Of a DNA stretch of 64,000 bases, positions 43,381-52,300 are shown piece by piece. A program made the translations under genes and the position numbers. The DNA comes from Alloprevotella rava (GTDB lineage Bacteria > Bacteroidota > Bacteroidia > Bacteroidales > Bacteroidaceae). The notes beneath the pieces are model-generated. The model was given only the letters and a program-made list of their open reading frames with translations. It was not told the origin of the DNA and searched no databases. Location: positions 248,001 to 312,000 of the forward strand of contig NZ_JACICA010000001.1 in the NCBI RefSeq assembly GCF_014195585.1, read 5' to 3'. Positions within the stretch are counted from its first letter, which is position 1. Each line of letters begins with the position of its first letter.

Positions 43381-43408
43381 CTTTTTTTGAGTACAATTAT
43401 TTGAGGAA

Positions 43409-43416
43409 CAAATTTA
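43409..43416 (-). promoter_or_regulatory. -7 element of rsfS-ftsH-cdsA
   Basis: CAAATTTA on the plus strand is TAAATTTG on the minus strand (TAnnTTTG), 29 bases before the rsfS ATG. Confidence 0.6.
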
Positions 43417-43537
43417 GTGCTTATTTTCCGAACGACCTTGTGCCGATGATGGAATAAAATAAGGACGTTGCGATTTTTGCTTATGTGGCGGGTTAACAAA
43501 GAATGTGCCGAAAGAAGAAAATCTAAGTTTTAGGCAG

Positions 43538-43558
43538 ATACAATAAGGCTGTCAGCAA
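43538..43558 (+). repeat. Single family A half-site
   Basis: ATACAATAAGGCTGTCAGC without a partner arm, just upstream of the tRNA promoter. Confidence 0.5.
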
Positions 43559-43585
43559 TTTTTTTAGAAAAAGTTGTGGGAACAT

Positions 43586-43616
43586 TTGGTTTTTATGAAA
43601 ACAAGTACTACTTTTG
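43586..43616 (+). promoter_or_regulatory. Promoter of tRNA-Gln
   Basis: TTG (43586-43588) and TACTTTTG (43609-43616) with 20-base spacing, 42 bases before the mature tRNA. Confidence 0.75.
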
Positions 43617-43657
43617 CACTCGCAATCGGGAAGGAAAGCCCGAAAGCCCAAAGGAAT

Positions 43658-43728
43658 TGGGGTATGGTGTAATGGTAACACTACAGATTCTGGTCCTGTC
43701 ATTCTTGGTTCGAGTCCGAGTACCCCAA
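43658..43728 (+). tRNA. tRNA-Gln (anticodon CTG)
   Basis: A 71-base cloverleaf: acceptor TGGGGTA/TACCCCA, D-stem GTGT/ACAC, anticodon stem ACAGA/CCTGT with loop TTCTGGT (anticodon CTG at 43691-43693 region), and T-arm CTTGG-TTCGAGT-CCGAG. CCA is not encoded. The base pair closing the anticodon loop is A-C rather than paired, and position 73 is A where E. coli tRNA-Gln has G. It has its own promoter and terminator. Confidence 0.93.
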
Positions 43729-43738
43729 CACAATTTAG

Positions 43739-43776
43739 CCGCTACAAGTCAAAAGATTTGTAGCGGTTTTCTTTTT
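43739..43776 (+). terminator. Terminator of tRNA-Gln
   Basis: CCGCTACAA (43739-43747) and TTGTAGCGG (43758-43766) followed by TTTTCTTTTT. Confidence 0.9.
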
Positions 43777-43871
43777 ATGTTTGTCAATCTACATCTGCCA
43801 GTTCTATTCGGATTGGCTTATTTTGTTGTTGCTTTCTTCAAAACAGTTTTCTAAAATAGCCTCAAAAGTCT

Positions 43872-44077
43872 TGGGATACAATAAGGATGTCCATTTGAAA
43901 GCTGTGGAAAAACCTGTGGAAAACTATGTGAATTTCTGGTGGAATAAGCTTGTTTTTGCCCTTCTTTATTGTGTTTGTCGATAGCCTTATTGCGTTTGAA
44001 AATACAATAAGGCTGTTAGCTGACAGAATAAGGATGTCAGCCAGCGCGCTTATTGTATTTGCGAACATAATAAGGGT
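43872..44077 (+). repeat. Family A repeat array
   Basis: A half-site at 43876 (ATACAATAAGGATGTCC), then a denser group at 43975-44077: CCTTATTGCG, ACAATAAGGCTGTTAGCTGAC, GAATAAGGATGTCAGCC, CGCTTATTG and ATAATAAGGGTG. It lies in the 876-base gap between rsfS and the GH16 gene; the remainder (44080-44200) is unremarkable. Confidence 0.7.
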
Positions 44078-44200
44078 GATAATAGTTGGGAGAACTTCCT
44101 CCTCCGATGTCTCTGATTCGTCCAACAGGGCTGAGGGGCTATTCTTCATTTCGTCCGAATCGTTTGTTCTCTTCTGAGAACAATTCTTTTTTGCATGTAC

Positions 44201-44232
44201 AAAAAAGGCTGCCTTTTGTTGAGGCAGCCTTT
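44201..44232 (-). terminator. Terminator of the GH29-GH16 operon
   Basis: AAAGGCTGCC and GGCAGCCTTT arms around a 9-base loop, 24 bases past the GH16 stop, with A6 on the plus strand giving a T-tail. Confidence 0.85.
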
Positions 44233-44255
44233 GGGGGTATTATGAAAAATGGGGA

Positions 44256-47200
44256 TTACTTGATGTAAACTTTCTTTCCATTCACGATGTAGAGACCTTT
44301 GCTAGGAGTATTCACGCGGCGGCCGCTCAGATCGTAAACTACATTTGAATTATTTGTATTGGATGTCACTTCTATGATACCCGTTGTCGGTACTTTCTGG
44401 TAAACGCGAATGTAATCGAAGCGAGTTTCATAAACGTGGTTGACATCAGCATTAGCTGCCCAACTGCCGTTGCCCACACTCTGGTTGAGAATGAGGTAGA
44501 ACGGTTTAGTGAACGGCCACTGACCTTTGTCGAGAGCGTTCTGGTCGGTGCTCTTTGCGTAGCTACCCACCTGCTGTCCGTCTACAGTCCAAGTGATGCG
44601 CTCTGCATCCCATTCTACACCATATACGTGCCAATCGGCCACGTTGACATTTTCGCTGAAGCTTGATTGCGGTTCGTTTTTCTTACCGAGAGTGTATGTC
44701 CAGTTAGTATGTATGGTGTGGTAAGCACGATTCTGTGTGTCGATAGCTTCAAAGATGTCGATCTCACCAGCCTTGGGCCAACCCTCAGCAGGGGGCTGTG
44801 GCATCATCCAAGCAGCGGGGAAATTGCCGCGATGAGGATTAGTGCGAAGACGAACTTCTACTTTTCCGTACGTGAAGCTATAAAGACCGCGCGTTTCAAC
44901 GGCACCTGTAAGCATATCAACATTGTCGATACTTTTGTCGGGGTTGGGGATGGCTCGCGCAACGAGACAGCCGTCTTGGCAGAAGATGACATCGTTGGAG
45001 TTACTAATCCAGCGGTTCCAAGCTGCGCCGTAGCGCACGGAGCGCGTCCAGCGTGCAGGGTCGGGCTGAGTACCGTTGGGCTGGTTGAATTCATCATCGA
45101 AAACGAGGATATATTCGCCCGCTGCCTCTTCTTCAGCTGTTGCTGGTTCAAAGGTAGGGTAGAATTCAAGGTCGCCATCCACGTAGCCACCATTGAGTTG
45201 CAGCATTCCGCCTTTGATGTCGTCAGCTGTGAAGTATGTGTCGACATATTGCGCCACTTTGTTCGCAATGCTGTCGCCACCAAGGATGCCGTGGCGCAGA
45301 CGTAAGCCTGTTAGTTTGTAGCCTTTTTCAGATTTAGCCAATACCGTAAGTCCCTTTCCCAAAGCCAGTTCAGCGTTGTTGAGGTCTTTACCGTCGAAAG
45401 AAGTGAGGAGACCGTGATTGCTAAAAACTTTAGCGGTCACTTTCTCTCTCTTGGTGACGAGCACGCGAATATCTGCAATGGCACCGCCATTGTTTACGAT
45501 ATGGTTTTGTTCGTCCACACGACCAGCAGGGTCTGTGCTGTCCCAGTCCACTTTATAGCGCATCAGATAAAAACCATCAGCGAGGTTCTCAGGAATCTTA
45601 AACGCAGGAGTGTTGAGGGTGTTCAGGTTGTCAAGTTGAGTACCTGCACTGTTGTAGCGTGTTTGATCGCTCAGTGTCAAGGCTGAAAAGGAAACGAGGT
45701 CTGTGCTTTCTGTGAGTGCTCCTTTAGCACCTACTTCTTCCACATTGAAATCTCCATCTTGATCCTTATCGAGATAGACAAAGGCGTTCATCCAGCCTGC
45801 ACTGTAATTAACAAAAGGCTTTACCGTACTGCCTTGACGAGTAACGAAAGTCTTGCTCGTCAAGTTGTGGTACATGAGTTCAGTGTTGGCCACGTTGTAA
45901 GCGATTTCTCCCAAGCCGATTCCGTTCAGAACGCGGTCGGTGCGAGTGCGCTTTGTGGCCTTGTCAAAATTTACGGGGTAGTCGTTTACAACGGTACTAG
46001 TATTGCTGATGAAGAGCCCCTCAATTTCGAGATTACCATCAACGTAGATGGCAGGGATGGTGAAGGTGTCGTCCTTCTTGAATTGAGATTTTTTGAAAAT
46101 GATATCTTCGTACTGTGGTGTGCTGTGGACAAGCGAGTCGCCCGCTAAGTTGTAACCATGACGCAGACGGATACCGCTATAAGTGAAACCGCGTTCCGGA
46201 TTCATCTTGATGGTGAAACTCTTACCGAAAGGAATGCGGTAGCTGTTGAGCTTAGAGCCGTCGGCAGCCAACACTTCGCCGTTGCGGTTGGCATCGTTCA
46301 CGTAGACGCTGTCGCCGTGTACATTGAGGCGTACATCCACAATTGCACCACCGTTGGTCAAGATGTTGTTGTCGTTTGAAGAATTACCACGGGGATCGAT
46401 ATTGTCCCAGTCCACCTTGTAGCGCATGCGATAGAAACCTACCGGCAAGTTTGCAGGAATTGTAAATGACGGTTGAACGAGGGTGTTACCATTGTTGACA
46501 GATGCCCCCTTGCTATTCTTGTTCTTGTAGAACGAATAGGTGACGAGGTCAGAATTGTCGGGTTTACCATCAGGTAAGATGTCGTAGGAGAACTTTCCGT
46601 CGCGTCCGTAGTCAACGTAAACGTAGCCGCTCATCCATGTACCAGAGTAATCGAAAGCTGGCGTCACCGTTTGACCTGGTTTCACCTGGAATTGCTTAGA
46701 GGTAAGGTCTGAGAATACTCGCGTTTTGCCCTGCGTGATAGAGGCAGTCACGTTAATAGTAGAAGCTTGCAGTTTTACAGCCTTCAGACCACGGTCTCCG
46801 CGGGTGTAAGTTTGATCTTTCTTAAAGTTGATGGGGTAGTCCTCACGTTCGATGTCGGATGTTACTTTGTCGTTCACTACGATCTTGTCGATGTAACAAG
46901 CAAAGTCGGAGGAAAGCGTGTGAGAAGACTCTGCATCGGGCACTACCACAAGGCTGTGGATGTCTATACCGCCAGCACCCTTGATTGAAAATACTGCATC
47001 GCACCACTGATTCGGTGTTACCGTATTGTTGGAGATAACCCAGAATTGCTCAGTTTCCGCACTTTGGTCGGCGCGTTCTTTGCGCTTTCCTAAACCAATG
47101 AGCATCACGCGACCGCTTACAGGCTTATTGATGAGTACGTGTACGTACTTGATTTCTGGCTTAAGTTCGAAGGTTTCTTTCAGGTCGATGCGCGCACCAA

Positions 47201-47474
47201 ACGTGTTGCTACCATAGCGCGAACGCTGGAAACCAAGAATCTTTTCAGAGCTATTGGGAAAAATAAGAAGGGTGGAGTCCATCGCCGTAAGGTGATTGTC
47301 AACCACTGCTACATTTCCCTGCAGTTGGCCTTTACGGAAAGGAGAGTTCTCCCATGTGTCGTAAACACCGATGGACTTGTAGTCCTGAGTCTCAAAATTG
47401 ATAGTTTGTGCTACCGTTGTGGCAGGAAGTGCTGCCATACAGAGTAAAGCACCAGATATAATGGGGTGTTTCAT
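44256..47474 (-). CDS. Secreted multidomain GH16 beta-glucanase (laminarinase-like)
   Basis: The 1072-residue protein has a signal peptide (to about residue 22), an N-terminal domain of about 180 residues, two tandem repeats of roughly 280 residues (each with YPINFKK/YPVNFDK, then DYSGTWMSGYVYVDYGRDG / NYSAGWMNAFVYLDKDQDG, PANLPVGFYRMRYKVDWD / PENLADGFYLMRYKVDWD, and RLRHG), a GH16 catalytic domain near 800-1030 with GEIDIFEAI holding nucleophile and acid/base Glu, and a C-terminal tail (VVYDLSGRRVNTPSKGLYIV). It should cleave beta-1,3(1,4)-glucans outside the cell. It follows the GH29 gene by 12 bases. Confidence 0.88.
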   Translation of the reverse strand: MKHPIISGALLCMAALPATTVAQTINFETQDYKSIGVYDTWENSPFRKGQLQGNVAVVDNHLTAMDSTLLIFPNSSEKILGFQRSRYGSNTFGARIDLKETFELKPEIKYVHVLINKPVSGRVMLIGLGKRKERADQSAETEQFWVISNNTVTPNQWCDAVFSIKGAGGIDIHSLVVVPDAESSHTLSSDFACYIDKIVVNDKVTSDIEREDYPINFKKDQTYTRGDRGLKAVKLQASTINVTASITQGKTRVFSDLTSKQFQVKPGQTVTPAFDYSGTWMSGYVYVDYGRDGKFSYDILPDGKPDNSDLVTYSFYKNKNSKGASVNNGNTLVQPSFTIPANLPVGFYRMRYKVDWDNIDPRGNSSNDNNILTNGGAIVDVRLNVHGDSVYVNDANRNGEVLAADGSKLNSYRIPFGKSFTIKMNPERGFTYSGIRLRHGYNLAGDSLVHSTPQYEDIIFKKSQFKKDDTFTIPAIYVDGNLEIEGLFISNTSTVVNDYPVNFDKATKRTRTDRVLNGIGLGEIAYNVANTELMYHNLTSKTFVTRQGSTVKPFVNYSAGWMNAFVYLDKDQDGDFNVEEVGAKGALTESTDLVSFSALTLSDQTRYNSAGTQLDNLNTLNTPAFKIPENLADGFYLMRYKVDWDSTDPAGRVDEQNHIVNNGGAIADIRVLVTKREKVTAKVFSNHGLLTSFDGKDLNNAELALGKGLTVLAKSEKGYKLTGLRLRHGILGGDSIANKVAQYVDTYFTADDIKGGMLQLNGGYVDGDLEFYPTFEPATAEEEAAGEYILVFDDEFNQPNGTQPDPARWTRSVRYGAAWNRWISNSNDVIFCQDGCLVARAIPNPDKSIDNVDMLTGAVETRGLYSFTYGKVEVRLRTNPHRGNFPAAWMMPQPPAEGWPKAGEIDIFEAIDTQNRAYHTIHTNWTYTLGKKNEPQSSFSENVNVADWHVYGVEWDAERITWTVDGQQVGSYAKSTDQNALDKGQWPFTKPFYLILNQSVGNGSWAANADVNHVYETRFDYIRVYQKVPTTGIIEVTSNTNNSNVVYDLSGRRVNTPSKGLYIVNGKKVYIK

Positions 47475-47486
47475 TGTTATGGAGTC

Positions 47487-49007
47487 TTAGAAAACGGAAA
47501 GGGTGGAGAGTGTGGGGCAAGACTTCGCGTCTGTCAGCGTGATACGCACTGCTTTGACAGAAGTGCCGTTGCCGTAACTGTTAGAAGTAGAGCCGTTGAG
47601 CGGAATGATACGCTTGTAACCTACCGTAGTAGTGGTCACACCAGGAGCCGTAGCTTTCCAGGTTGTGCCATCTGTGGAGGTTTCAATTTTGAAGCTCTTG
47701 ATACGCTGTCCGAGGCGGATGTACTCCTGCAACATAACGTAGCGTACGGTTTGAGGAGTGTCCCATGTCAGCGTGATAGTGGCGTTGTTTACGCCATCAT
47801 TTGTTGCCCAATATGTCTTAGCATCACCGTCTGTTAGGTTGGCTGTTTCGTAGTTGCGATTAGCACCTGCCGCACGCGTATTGCTCACCTCGATGTGTGC
47901 TGTTTTGGCTAAGTCATTGCCAAGTCTATTCTTGAGCATCGTTCCGAGCTGTTTGAGTACTCTTACATCAGCTTCAGGCAAAACGCCGGCCTTGTTGGGT
48001 GGGCAGTTCAGGATGAGTGTCGCGTTGCGTCCCACTGTCTCCAGATACATCTGAAAGAGGCGTTCTGCGCTCAGTGGCGCCTCGTTGCTGTGCCAGAACC
48101 ATCCCTGGTCGGTCATCTTAGCGTCACTTTCGCCTGGGAACCAGATCCAACCGTCTTCCGTACCGTACATACCGTTTCGCTCAGGCGCGTAACCGAGGTT
48201 CTCTGTTGACCAGTTAGTTTCACCAGCCCAGCCAGCTTCGTTACCAATCCAGCGCGCTTCTCCGCCAACACCCCAGAGGATGATGTTAGGACAAACTTTG
48301 TGGATAGAGTCGCGCAAGTTTGGAATATCGTAGTATGTCTCGCGGTCAACGCTAACTGTTGTGTTGCGTCCGCCATAGTAGCCATCGCCACCATTAGCAC
48401 CGTCGAACCACATTTCGAACTGATCCGTACCATAAGTAGCTAATTCGGCACACTGACGGAGGAAAACATCACTCACATATTTGTCTGTACCATAAAGAGC
48501 AGAGTTACGATCCCAAGGAGAAACATAGAAACCATATTTCATACCCAATTTCTGAGCTGCTGCTGCAAAATCGCGCGGAATATTGGTCTCTCGGCCAAAG
48601 GCATTACCAGCTTTGACAACAGAATGGGTCGTTGAAGATGTAGGCCACAAGCAGAAACCATCGTGGTGCTTCACCACAGCAATACCGCCCTTCATTCCCG
48701 CAGCTTGTACAGCCTTGAGCCACTGTTCTGGGTTGGGAGCTGCTGTTGGAGCAAAAATAGATTCGGCTTCGTCGCCTTTACCCCATTCCAGGTTGGTATA
48801 GGTGTTCATTCCGTAGTGAAAGAAAGCGTAGAACTCTGTTTCGTTCCATTTTAGCTGCCGTTCAGTGGGAAGCGGAAATACTGGTCCGGGTTCGTTGTCG
48901 GAATTTGTCAGCGTCTGTGATTGCAGAGAGAATTGACTCTGTGCACTACTGATCACCGGTGCTGCCGACAAGGCCAGCGCAGATAATAAGTAAGTAAATT
49001 TTTTCAT
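47487..49007 (-). CDS. GH29 alpha-L-fucosidase with F5/8-type C domain
   Basis: The 506-residue protein has a signal peptide (to about residue 22), a GH29 barrel with FYAFFHYGMNTYTNLEWG, AVVKHHDGFCLWPT and EMWFDGA, whose Asp202 is the expected nucleophile, and a C-terminal discoidin-like (F5/8 type C) domain from about 380 ending LTDAKSCPTLSTLSVF. It releases terminal fucose from host or plant glycans. It is the first gene of the operon with GH16, with a full promoter at 49036. No SusC/SusD or sulfatase genes are nearby. Confidence 0.88.
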   Translation of the reverse strand: MKKFTYLLSALALSAAPVISSAQSQFSLQSQTLTNSDNEPGPVFPLPTERQLKWNETEFYAFFHYGMNTYTNLEWGKGDEAESIFAPTAAPNPEQWLKAVQAAGMKGGIAVVKHHDGFCLWPTSSTTHSVVKAGNAFGRETNIPRDFAAAAQKLGMKYGFYVSPWDRNSALYGTDKYVSDVFLRQCAELATYGTDQFEMWFDGANGGDGYYGGRNTTVSVDRETYYDIPNLRDSIHKVCPNIILWGVGGEARWIGNEAGWAGETNWSTENLGYAPERNGMYGTEDGWIWFPGESDAKMTDQGWFWHSNEAPLSAERLFQMYLETVGRNATLILNCPPNKAGVLPEADVRVLKQLGTMLKNRLGNDLAKTAHIEVSNTRAAGANRNYETANLTDGDAKTYWATNDGVNNATITLTWDTPQTVRYVMLQEYIRLGQRIKSFKIETSTDGTTWKATAPGVTTTTVGYKRIIPLNGSTSNSYGNGTSVKAVRITLTDAKSCPTLSTLSVF

Positions 49008-49035
49008 TTTAAATGATTAGGTGGGAAATTTTGGA

Positions 49036-49065
49036 CAAAAATAGTCAAAACAATGAAGAATGCAA
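49036..49065 (-). promoter_or_regulatory. Promoter of the GH29-GH16 operon
   Basis: Minus-strand TTG (49063-49065) and TATTTTTG (49036-49043), 19-base spacing, 29 bases before the GH29 ATG. Confidence 0.7.
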
Positions 49066-49222
49066 ACTATAGTTTCAAAAAACGTATTATAAAGGTTCTC
49101 CTTTTCTATTTTTCTAATGTGTTTTGCGATTTATTTGGAGCAGTGGCACACCTCCTTTTGCTGTTTCGCAAAAAGAGGGAAAATCCCATCGACACAATTA
49201 AACAACTCTCTCTCAATCTTTT

Positions 49223-51145
49223 TTAGGCGCGCGTTTCTGTTGAGTCTTCGTTTTGGCGGAGGGACTGAATGGAAAGTTTGCTGCAACTGTCGTATAGTTT
49301 CTTATAGAATTTATGTCGACAGAGAGTTGTGCTCGCCCCTAAGATGATCAGTTTCATTCGGGCTCGTGTGATGGCAACGTTCATGCGGCGCAAATCGTTC
49401 AGAAAACCAATCTCACCCGTCTCGTTGGCTCTCACGAGCGACACGAGGATAACATCGCGCTCCTGTCCCTGAAAGGCGTCAACGGTGTTGACCGTGATCG
49501 ACTTGCGCAGCGGGCGCAAATAGGCGTTTTTCTTTAGTAAAGCGCGGAGATACTGCACTTGAGCTTTGTAGGGAGAAATGATACCGATGTCGATGCGCTC
49601 TTCAAGGAGGCGTTGGCGACCTATACGCTCGGCGTAGTCGATGAGCGTGGCGAGCGTGAGCCGTGCCTCTGCTTTGTTGATGCGGCCGTAGCTCGCTCCA
49701 ATAAATTGTTCGTGAAAATCCTCTTGTCCATCGTTGTCTTCTCCCGCCGTATCAACCCACACAAGCGGTTCATCCATATCGGCCATAATGCCGCGGTGGC
49801 TCACTTCCGGTGCGGCTTGTAGTTTTCCCTCATAGAACCATTCCGAACTGAAGTGCATCAGTGCTTCGTTCATGCGATATTGCACCGTCAGCAGGCGTAC
49901 AGCTTCGGGATGTGTCTCCGCGAGTGTCTCCATGAGCGTTTTGTCCAAACCGCCATAGCGCGCCGCGTTGCTTTTGATGGTTGGGGGCAACTGGCAGTGG
50001 TCGCCAGCCAGCACAAAGCGGTCGCATTTTCGTAGCGCAATCCAACACGCCGGTTCGAGAACCTGTGCGGCTTCGTCGATGAAAAGGGTGTGAAAATGGA
50101 TGCTTTGCAGGAGTTGGTTGGCACTACCCACCAAGGTGCAAGCCACTACTCGCGATTGGTCGAAAAGTGCGTTGCGGATGCGAAGTTCCAGTTCGTCAGC
50201 TCGTTCACGAAGGCGCGCAATCTTTTGGTGGAAACTCTCGCTGCGCCCTTTGCGCGGTGTGGCGTAGAGTTGGCGGATGGTGCGGCGTATGCTCCACAGG
50301 GTGGAGTAGTCGGGGTGGCTCTCAAAGCGTCGCTCGTAGGTGAAACTCAGCATTTTGTCTGTCACGCGCGACGGATTACCTATGCGAAGCACGCTCACTC
50401 CGCGATCGGCGAGTTGTTCCGAAATCCAATCCACAGCCATATTGCTCTGGGCGCATACCATCACTTGTGGTTCGCGCCGCATCACCTCCATGATAGCCTC
50501 CACGAGCGTTGTGGTTTTTCCTGTTCCCGGTGGGCCGTGTACGATCATCAGATCGCGTGCTGCCAGCACATCGTTGACGGCTTGCTCCTGCGAGGCGTTA
50601 AGCCATGGTAGGTTCAGGTGGAGCAGATTCTCTGTTCTGCTCACGGGTTTCCTACTGCGAATGATGTCGCGCAGTTCCGCCAAGCGGTTTCCGCGGGCAC
50701 TGATGACCGCATCGAGGGCTTCGTTCATAAGCTTGTACGAAGTCTCGTCAAAATTCAGTTGAACACCGCCATTCTCCAATGCTTGTAGTTGGGACAGTGC
50801 CTGCTCGTTGGGCAGAACCACCACCATCCTGTCGGCTTCGGCATAACTGATTGTGCCGCTAAAATTGAGGTATTTCAGGCTGTCGCTGTTCTGCTGTGAG
50901 AAAAAACAGACCGAGCGACCATATTCAAAGTTGTGCTCGATGTCAGAGTCTGTTGAGCGATGGATTTCCACCACTAAGCGATCGAGCGAGTTATAATAGC
51001 TGCGCCCCACGGTAACGGGAAACCAGCAGTCTCCACGTTTCACCTTTCGCCCTATGCCGAACGCCTCAGTTTCGCGACGAAACTCGTTGCGTTCGAACTC
51101 ATATTCTTTCTGAAGTAGTTGTTTTTGTTGTTGTAGGGAAAGCAT
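49223..51145 (-). CDS. SF1B (Upf1/IGHMBP2-like) DNA/RNA helicase
   Basis: The 640-residue protein has Walker A GPPGTGKT (204-211), motif II DEAAQVLEPACW, motif III AGDHCQLPPTI, motif IV-like QYRMN, GIISPYKAQV, and motif VI VNTVDAFQGQERDVILVSLVRANETGEIGFL with NVAITRARMKLI. An N-terminal OB-like region (about residues 30-130) precedes the motor. It matches bacterial Upf1-like helicases of unclear role, perhaps in RNA or R-loop handling. It is upstream of the GH29 gene with a 216-base gap and shares no operon evidence. Confidence 0.88.
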   Translation of the reverse strand: MLSLQQQKQLLQKEYEFERNEFRRETEAFGIGRKVKRGDCWFPVTVGRSYYNSLDRLVVEIHRSTDSDIEHNFEYGRSVCFFSQQNSDSLKYLNFSGTISYAEADRMVVVLPNEQALSQLQALENGGVQLNFDETSYKLMNEALDAVISARGNRLAELRDIIRSRKPVSRTENLLHLNLPWLNASQEQAVNDVLAARDLMIVHGPPGTGKTTTLVEAIMEVMRREPQVMVCAQSNMAVDWISEQLADRGVSVLRIGNPSRVTDKMLSFTYERRFESHPDYSTLWSIRRTIRQLYATPRKGRSESFHQKIARLRERADELELRIRNALFDQSRVVACTLVGSANQLLQSIHFHTLFIDEAAQVLEPACWIALRKCDRFVLAGDHCQLPPTIKSNAARYGGLDKTLMETLAETHPEAVRLLTVQYRMNEALMHFSSEWFYEGKLQAAPEVSHRGIMADMDEPLVWVDTAGEDNDGQEDFHEQFIGASYGRINKAEARLTLATLIDYAERIGRQRLLEERIDIGIISPYKAQVQYLRALLKKNAYLRPLRKSITVNTVDAFQGQERDVILVSLVRANETGEIGFLNDLRRMNVAITRARMKLIILGASTTLCRHKFYKKLYDSCSKLSIQSLRQNEDSTETRA

Positions 51146-51223
51146 ATATTGTTGGGAATGGGGGAGGGGGAAAAGGAGAAGAGGGAGAGATGCTTACATC
51201 GGATAAAGCAATGGTTTCTTCTC

Positions 51224-52171
51224 TTATGGAAGCATCGGTTTGTCTGTAATCGGTTCGGCCGTAAAGCCTTTGCCTTGCAGGATAGGGTGCTCGTAGCAGT
51301 TCAGCTCGTTGCTGGGATAGGCGGGTAATGAAGGTGCTGCTGTTGGCACATAATAGAGTGTACCAACGCGGAGGAGCGACCCCTCAATGCGTGGCGTGAG
51401 GTCGAAATCAAAAAATACCTCATCGCCTGCATTCCATTTGCGGCGAATGACGGCATAGCCTTTTTCCATTGTGCAAAACTCCTCGCGCCCATTCACATAA
51501 ATGAGTGGCATCGTTTTCTGCCACGACGGAATGAAAAATCGGAGCTCCAGTGGTGTCTGACTCTTCAACCCACCAACGCGCACTTGCACTCGACTGCCAA
51601 ACGGCATCCTGCTGGTCTGATCCAGCGTGAGCGCAAATTTTGGAGTGACAATCCGCGCAAAAGCATTGAGATAGAGATTGATAGAAACGCCCTGCTCGTC
51701 TGTGAGATACATCCATTGTGCCGCATCCACCACGGCTTGTTGCGCCAGATGCTGCTCGAAAGATTTTATCAGCAAAGCGGGCATGAGCTGATTGAAGAGC
51801 GCATCGTTGAGTGAGTCGCAGTAGCGCGCCTCACCCGTCCATTGGAGGAGCGGTAAGCAATGCTGGATGATGCTGATAGCTTCATAAACGGATTGCGGAG
51901 CTTTGAGTGTAGGCCGCTGCGGTGTGGGAGCGGTTTTCAGCAAGGCTTTCACATCTTTCTTCCGCCATTCCGTGAGCGGTCGTGGCATGGCAGGAATCGT
52001 CCCTATCATGCCCGCCATGCGGAGGTTTGTCTGATCCTTGCTCAAGAACACTACGCTGTCGGCACTAATGCTGCGCAAAGGGCGTTGGCGCAACGTTTGT
52101 GCTTGCCCAATAGTAGCTGTGTATAGGCAAAAGAAAAGCAGGGGCAAGAGCCGTATTGTTGAGATTTTCAT
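51224..52171 (-). CDS. Truncated GH127-like (DUF1680) secreted protein
   Basis: The 315-residue product from the ATG at 52171 has a signal peptide (MKISTIRLLPLLFFCLYTAT to about residue 24). Its C-terminal half resembles the end of GH127/DUF1680 beta-L-arabinofuranosidases: RYCDSLNDALFNQLMPALL, MYLTDEQGVSINLYLNA, LELRFFIPSWQKTMPLIYVNG and GYAVIRRKWNAGDEVFFDFDL. The N-terminal catalytic alpha-barrel (about 400 residues, with catalytic Glu/Cys) is missing, so it is likely inactive. The longer frame to 52309 overlaps the divergent gene and its promoter, hence the later start. Confidence 0.6.
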   Translation of the reverse strand: MKISTIRLLPLLFFCLYTATIGQAQTLRQRPLRSISADSVVFLSKDQTNLRMAGMIGTIPAMPRPLTEWRKKDVKALLKTAPTPQRPTLKAPQSVYEAISIIQHCLPLLQWTGEARYCDSLNDALFNQLMPALLIKSFEQHLAQQAVVDAAQWMYLTDEQGVSINLYLNAFARIVTPKFALTLDQTSRMPFGSRVQVRVGGLKSQTPLELRFFIPSWQKTMPLIYVNGREEFCTMEKGYAVIRRKWNAGDEVFFDFDLTPRIEGSLLRVGTLYYVPTAAPSLPAYPSNELNCYEHPILQGKGFTAEPITDKPMLP

Positions 52172-52186
52172 TACATTATTTTCGTT

Positions 52187-52194
52187 CAAAGTTA
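52187..52194 (-). promoter_or_regulatory. -7 element of the GH127-like gene
   Basis: CAAAGTTA on the plus strand is TAACTTTG on the minus strand, 16 bases before the ATG at 52171. It decides the start. Confidence 0.55.
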
Positions 52195-52269
52195 CGCGGA
52201 AAATCCAAACTGATAAAGTTTTACATACTTTTTTAGCTTTTGTTAGTAGCACAAAAAAGGTAAAGTCTC

Positions 52270-52277
52270 TATCTTTG
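52270..52277 (+). promoter_or_regulatory. -7 element of the barrel-protein gene
   Basis: TATCTTTG matches TAnnTTTG, 24 bases before the ATG at 52301. The two divergent -7 elements are 75 bases apart. Confidence 0.6.
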
Positions 52278-52300
52278 CCACAAATGCAAAAGCAAATCCG

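Noticed and set aside
43904-43932. Two TGTGGAAAA repeats with an ATGTGAATT, resembling DnaA boxes
   Set aside because: Each differs from TGTGGATAA, only two are present, there is no AT-rich unwinding region pattern and dnaA is 13 kb away; not enough for an origin.
44667-45305. Plus-strand 212-codon ORF opposite the GH16 domain
   Set aside because: Overlaps the GH16 catalytic coding sequence in antisense; shadow frame.
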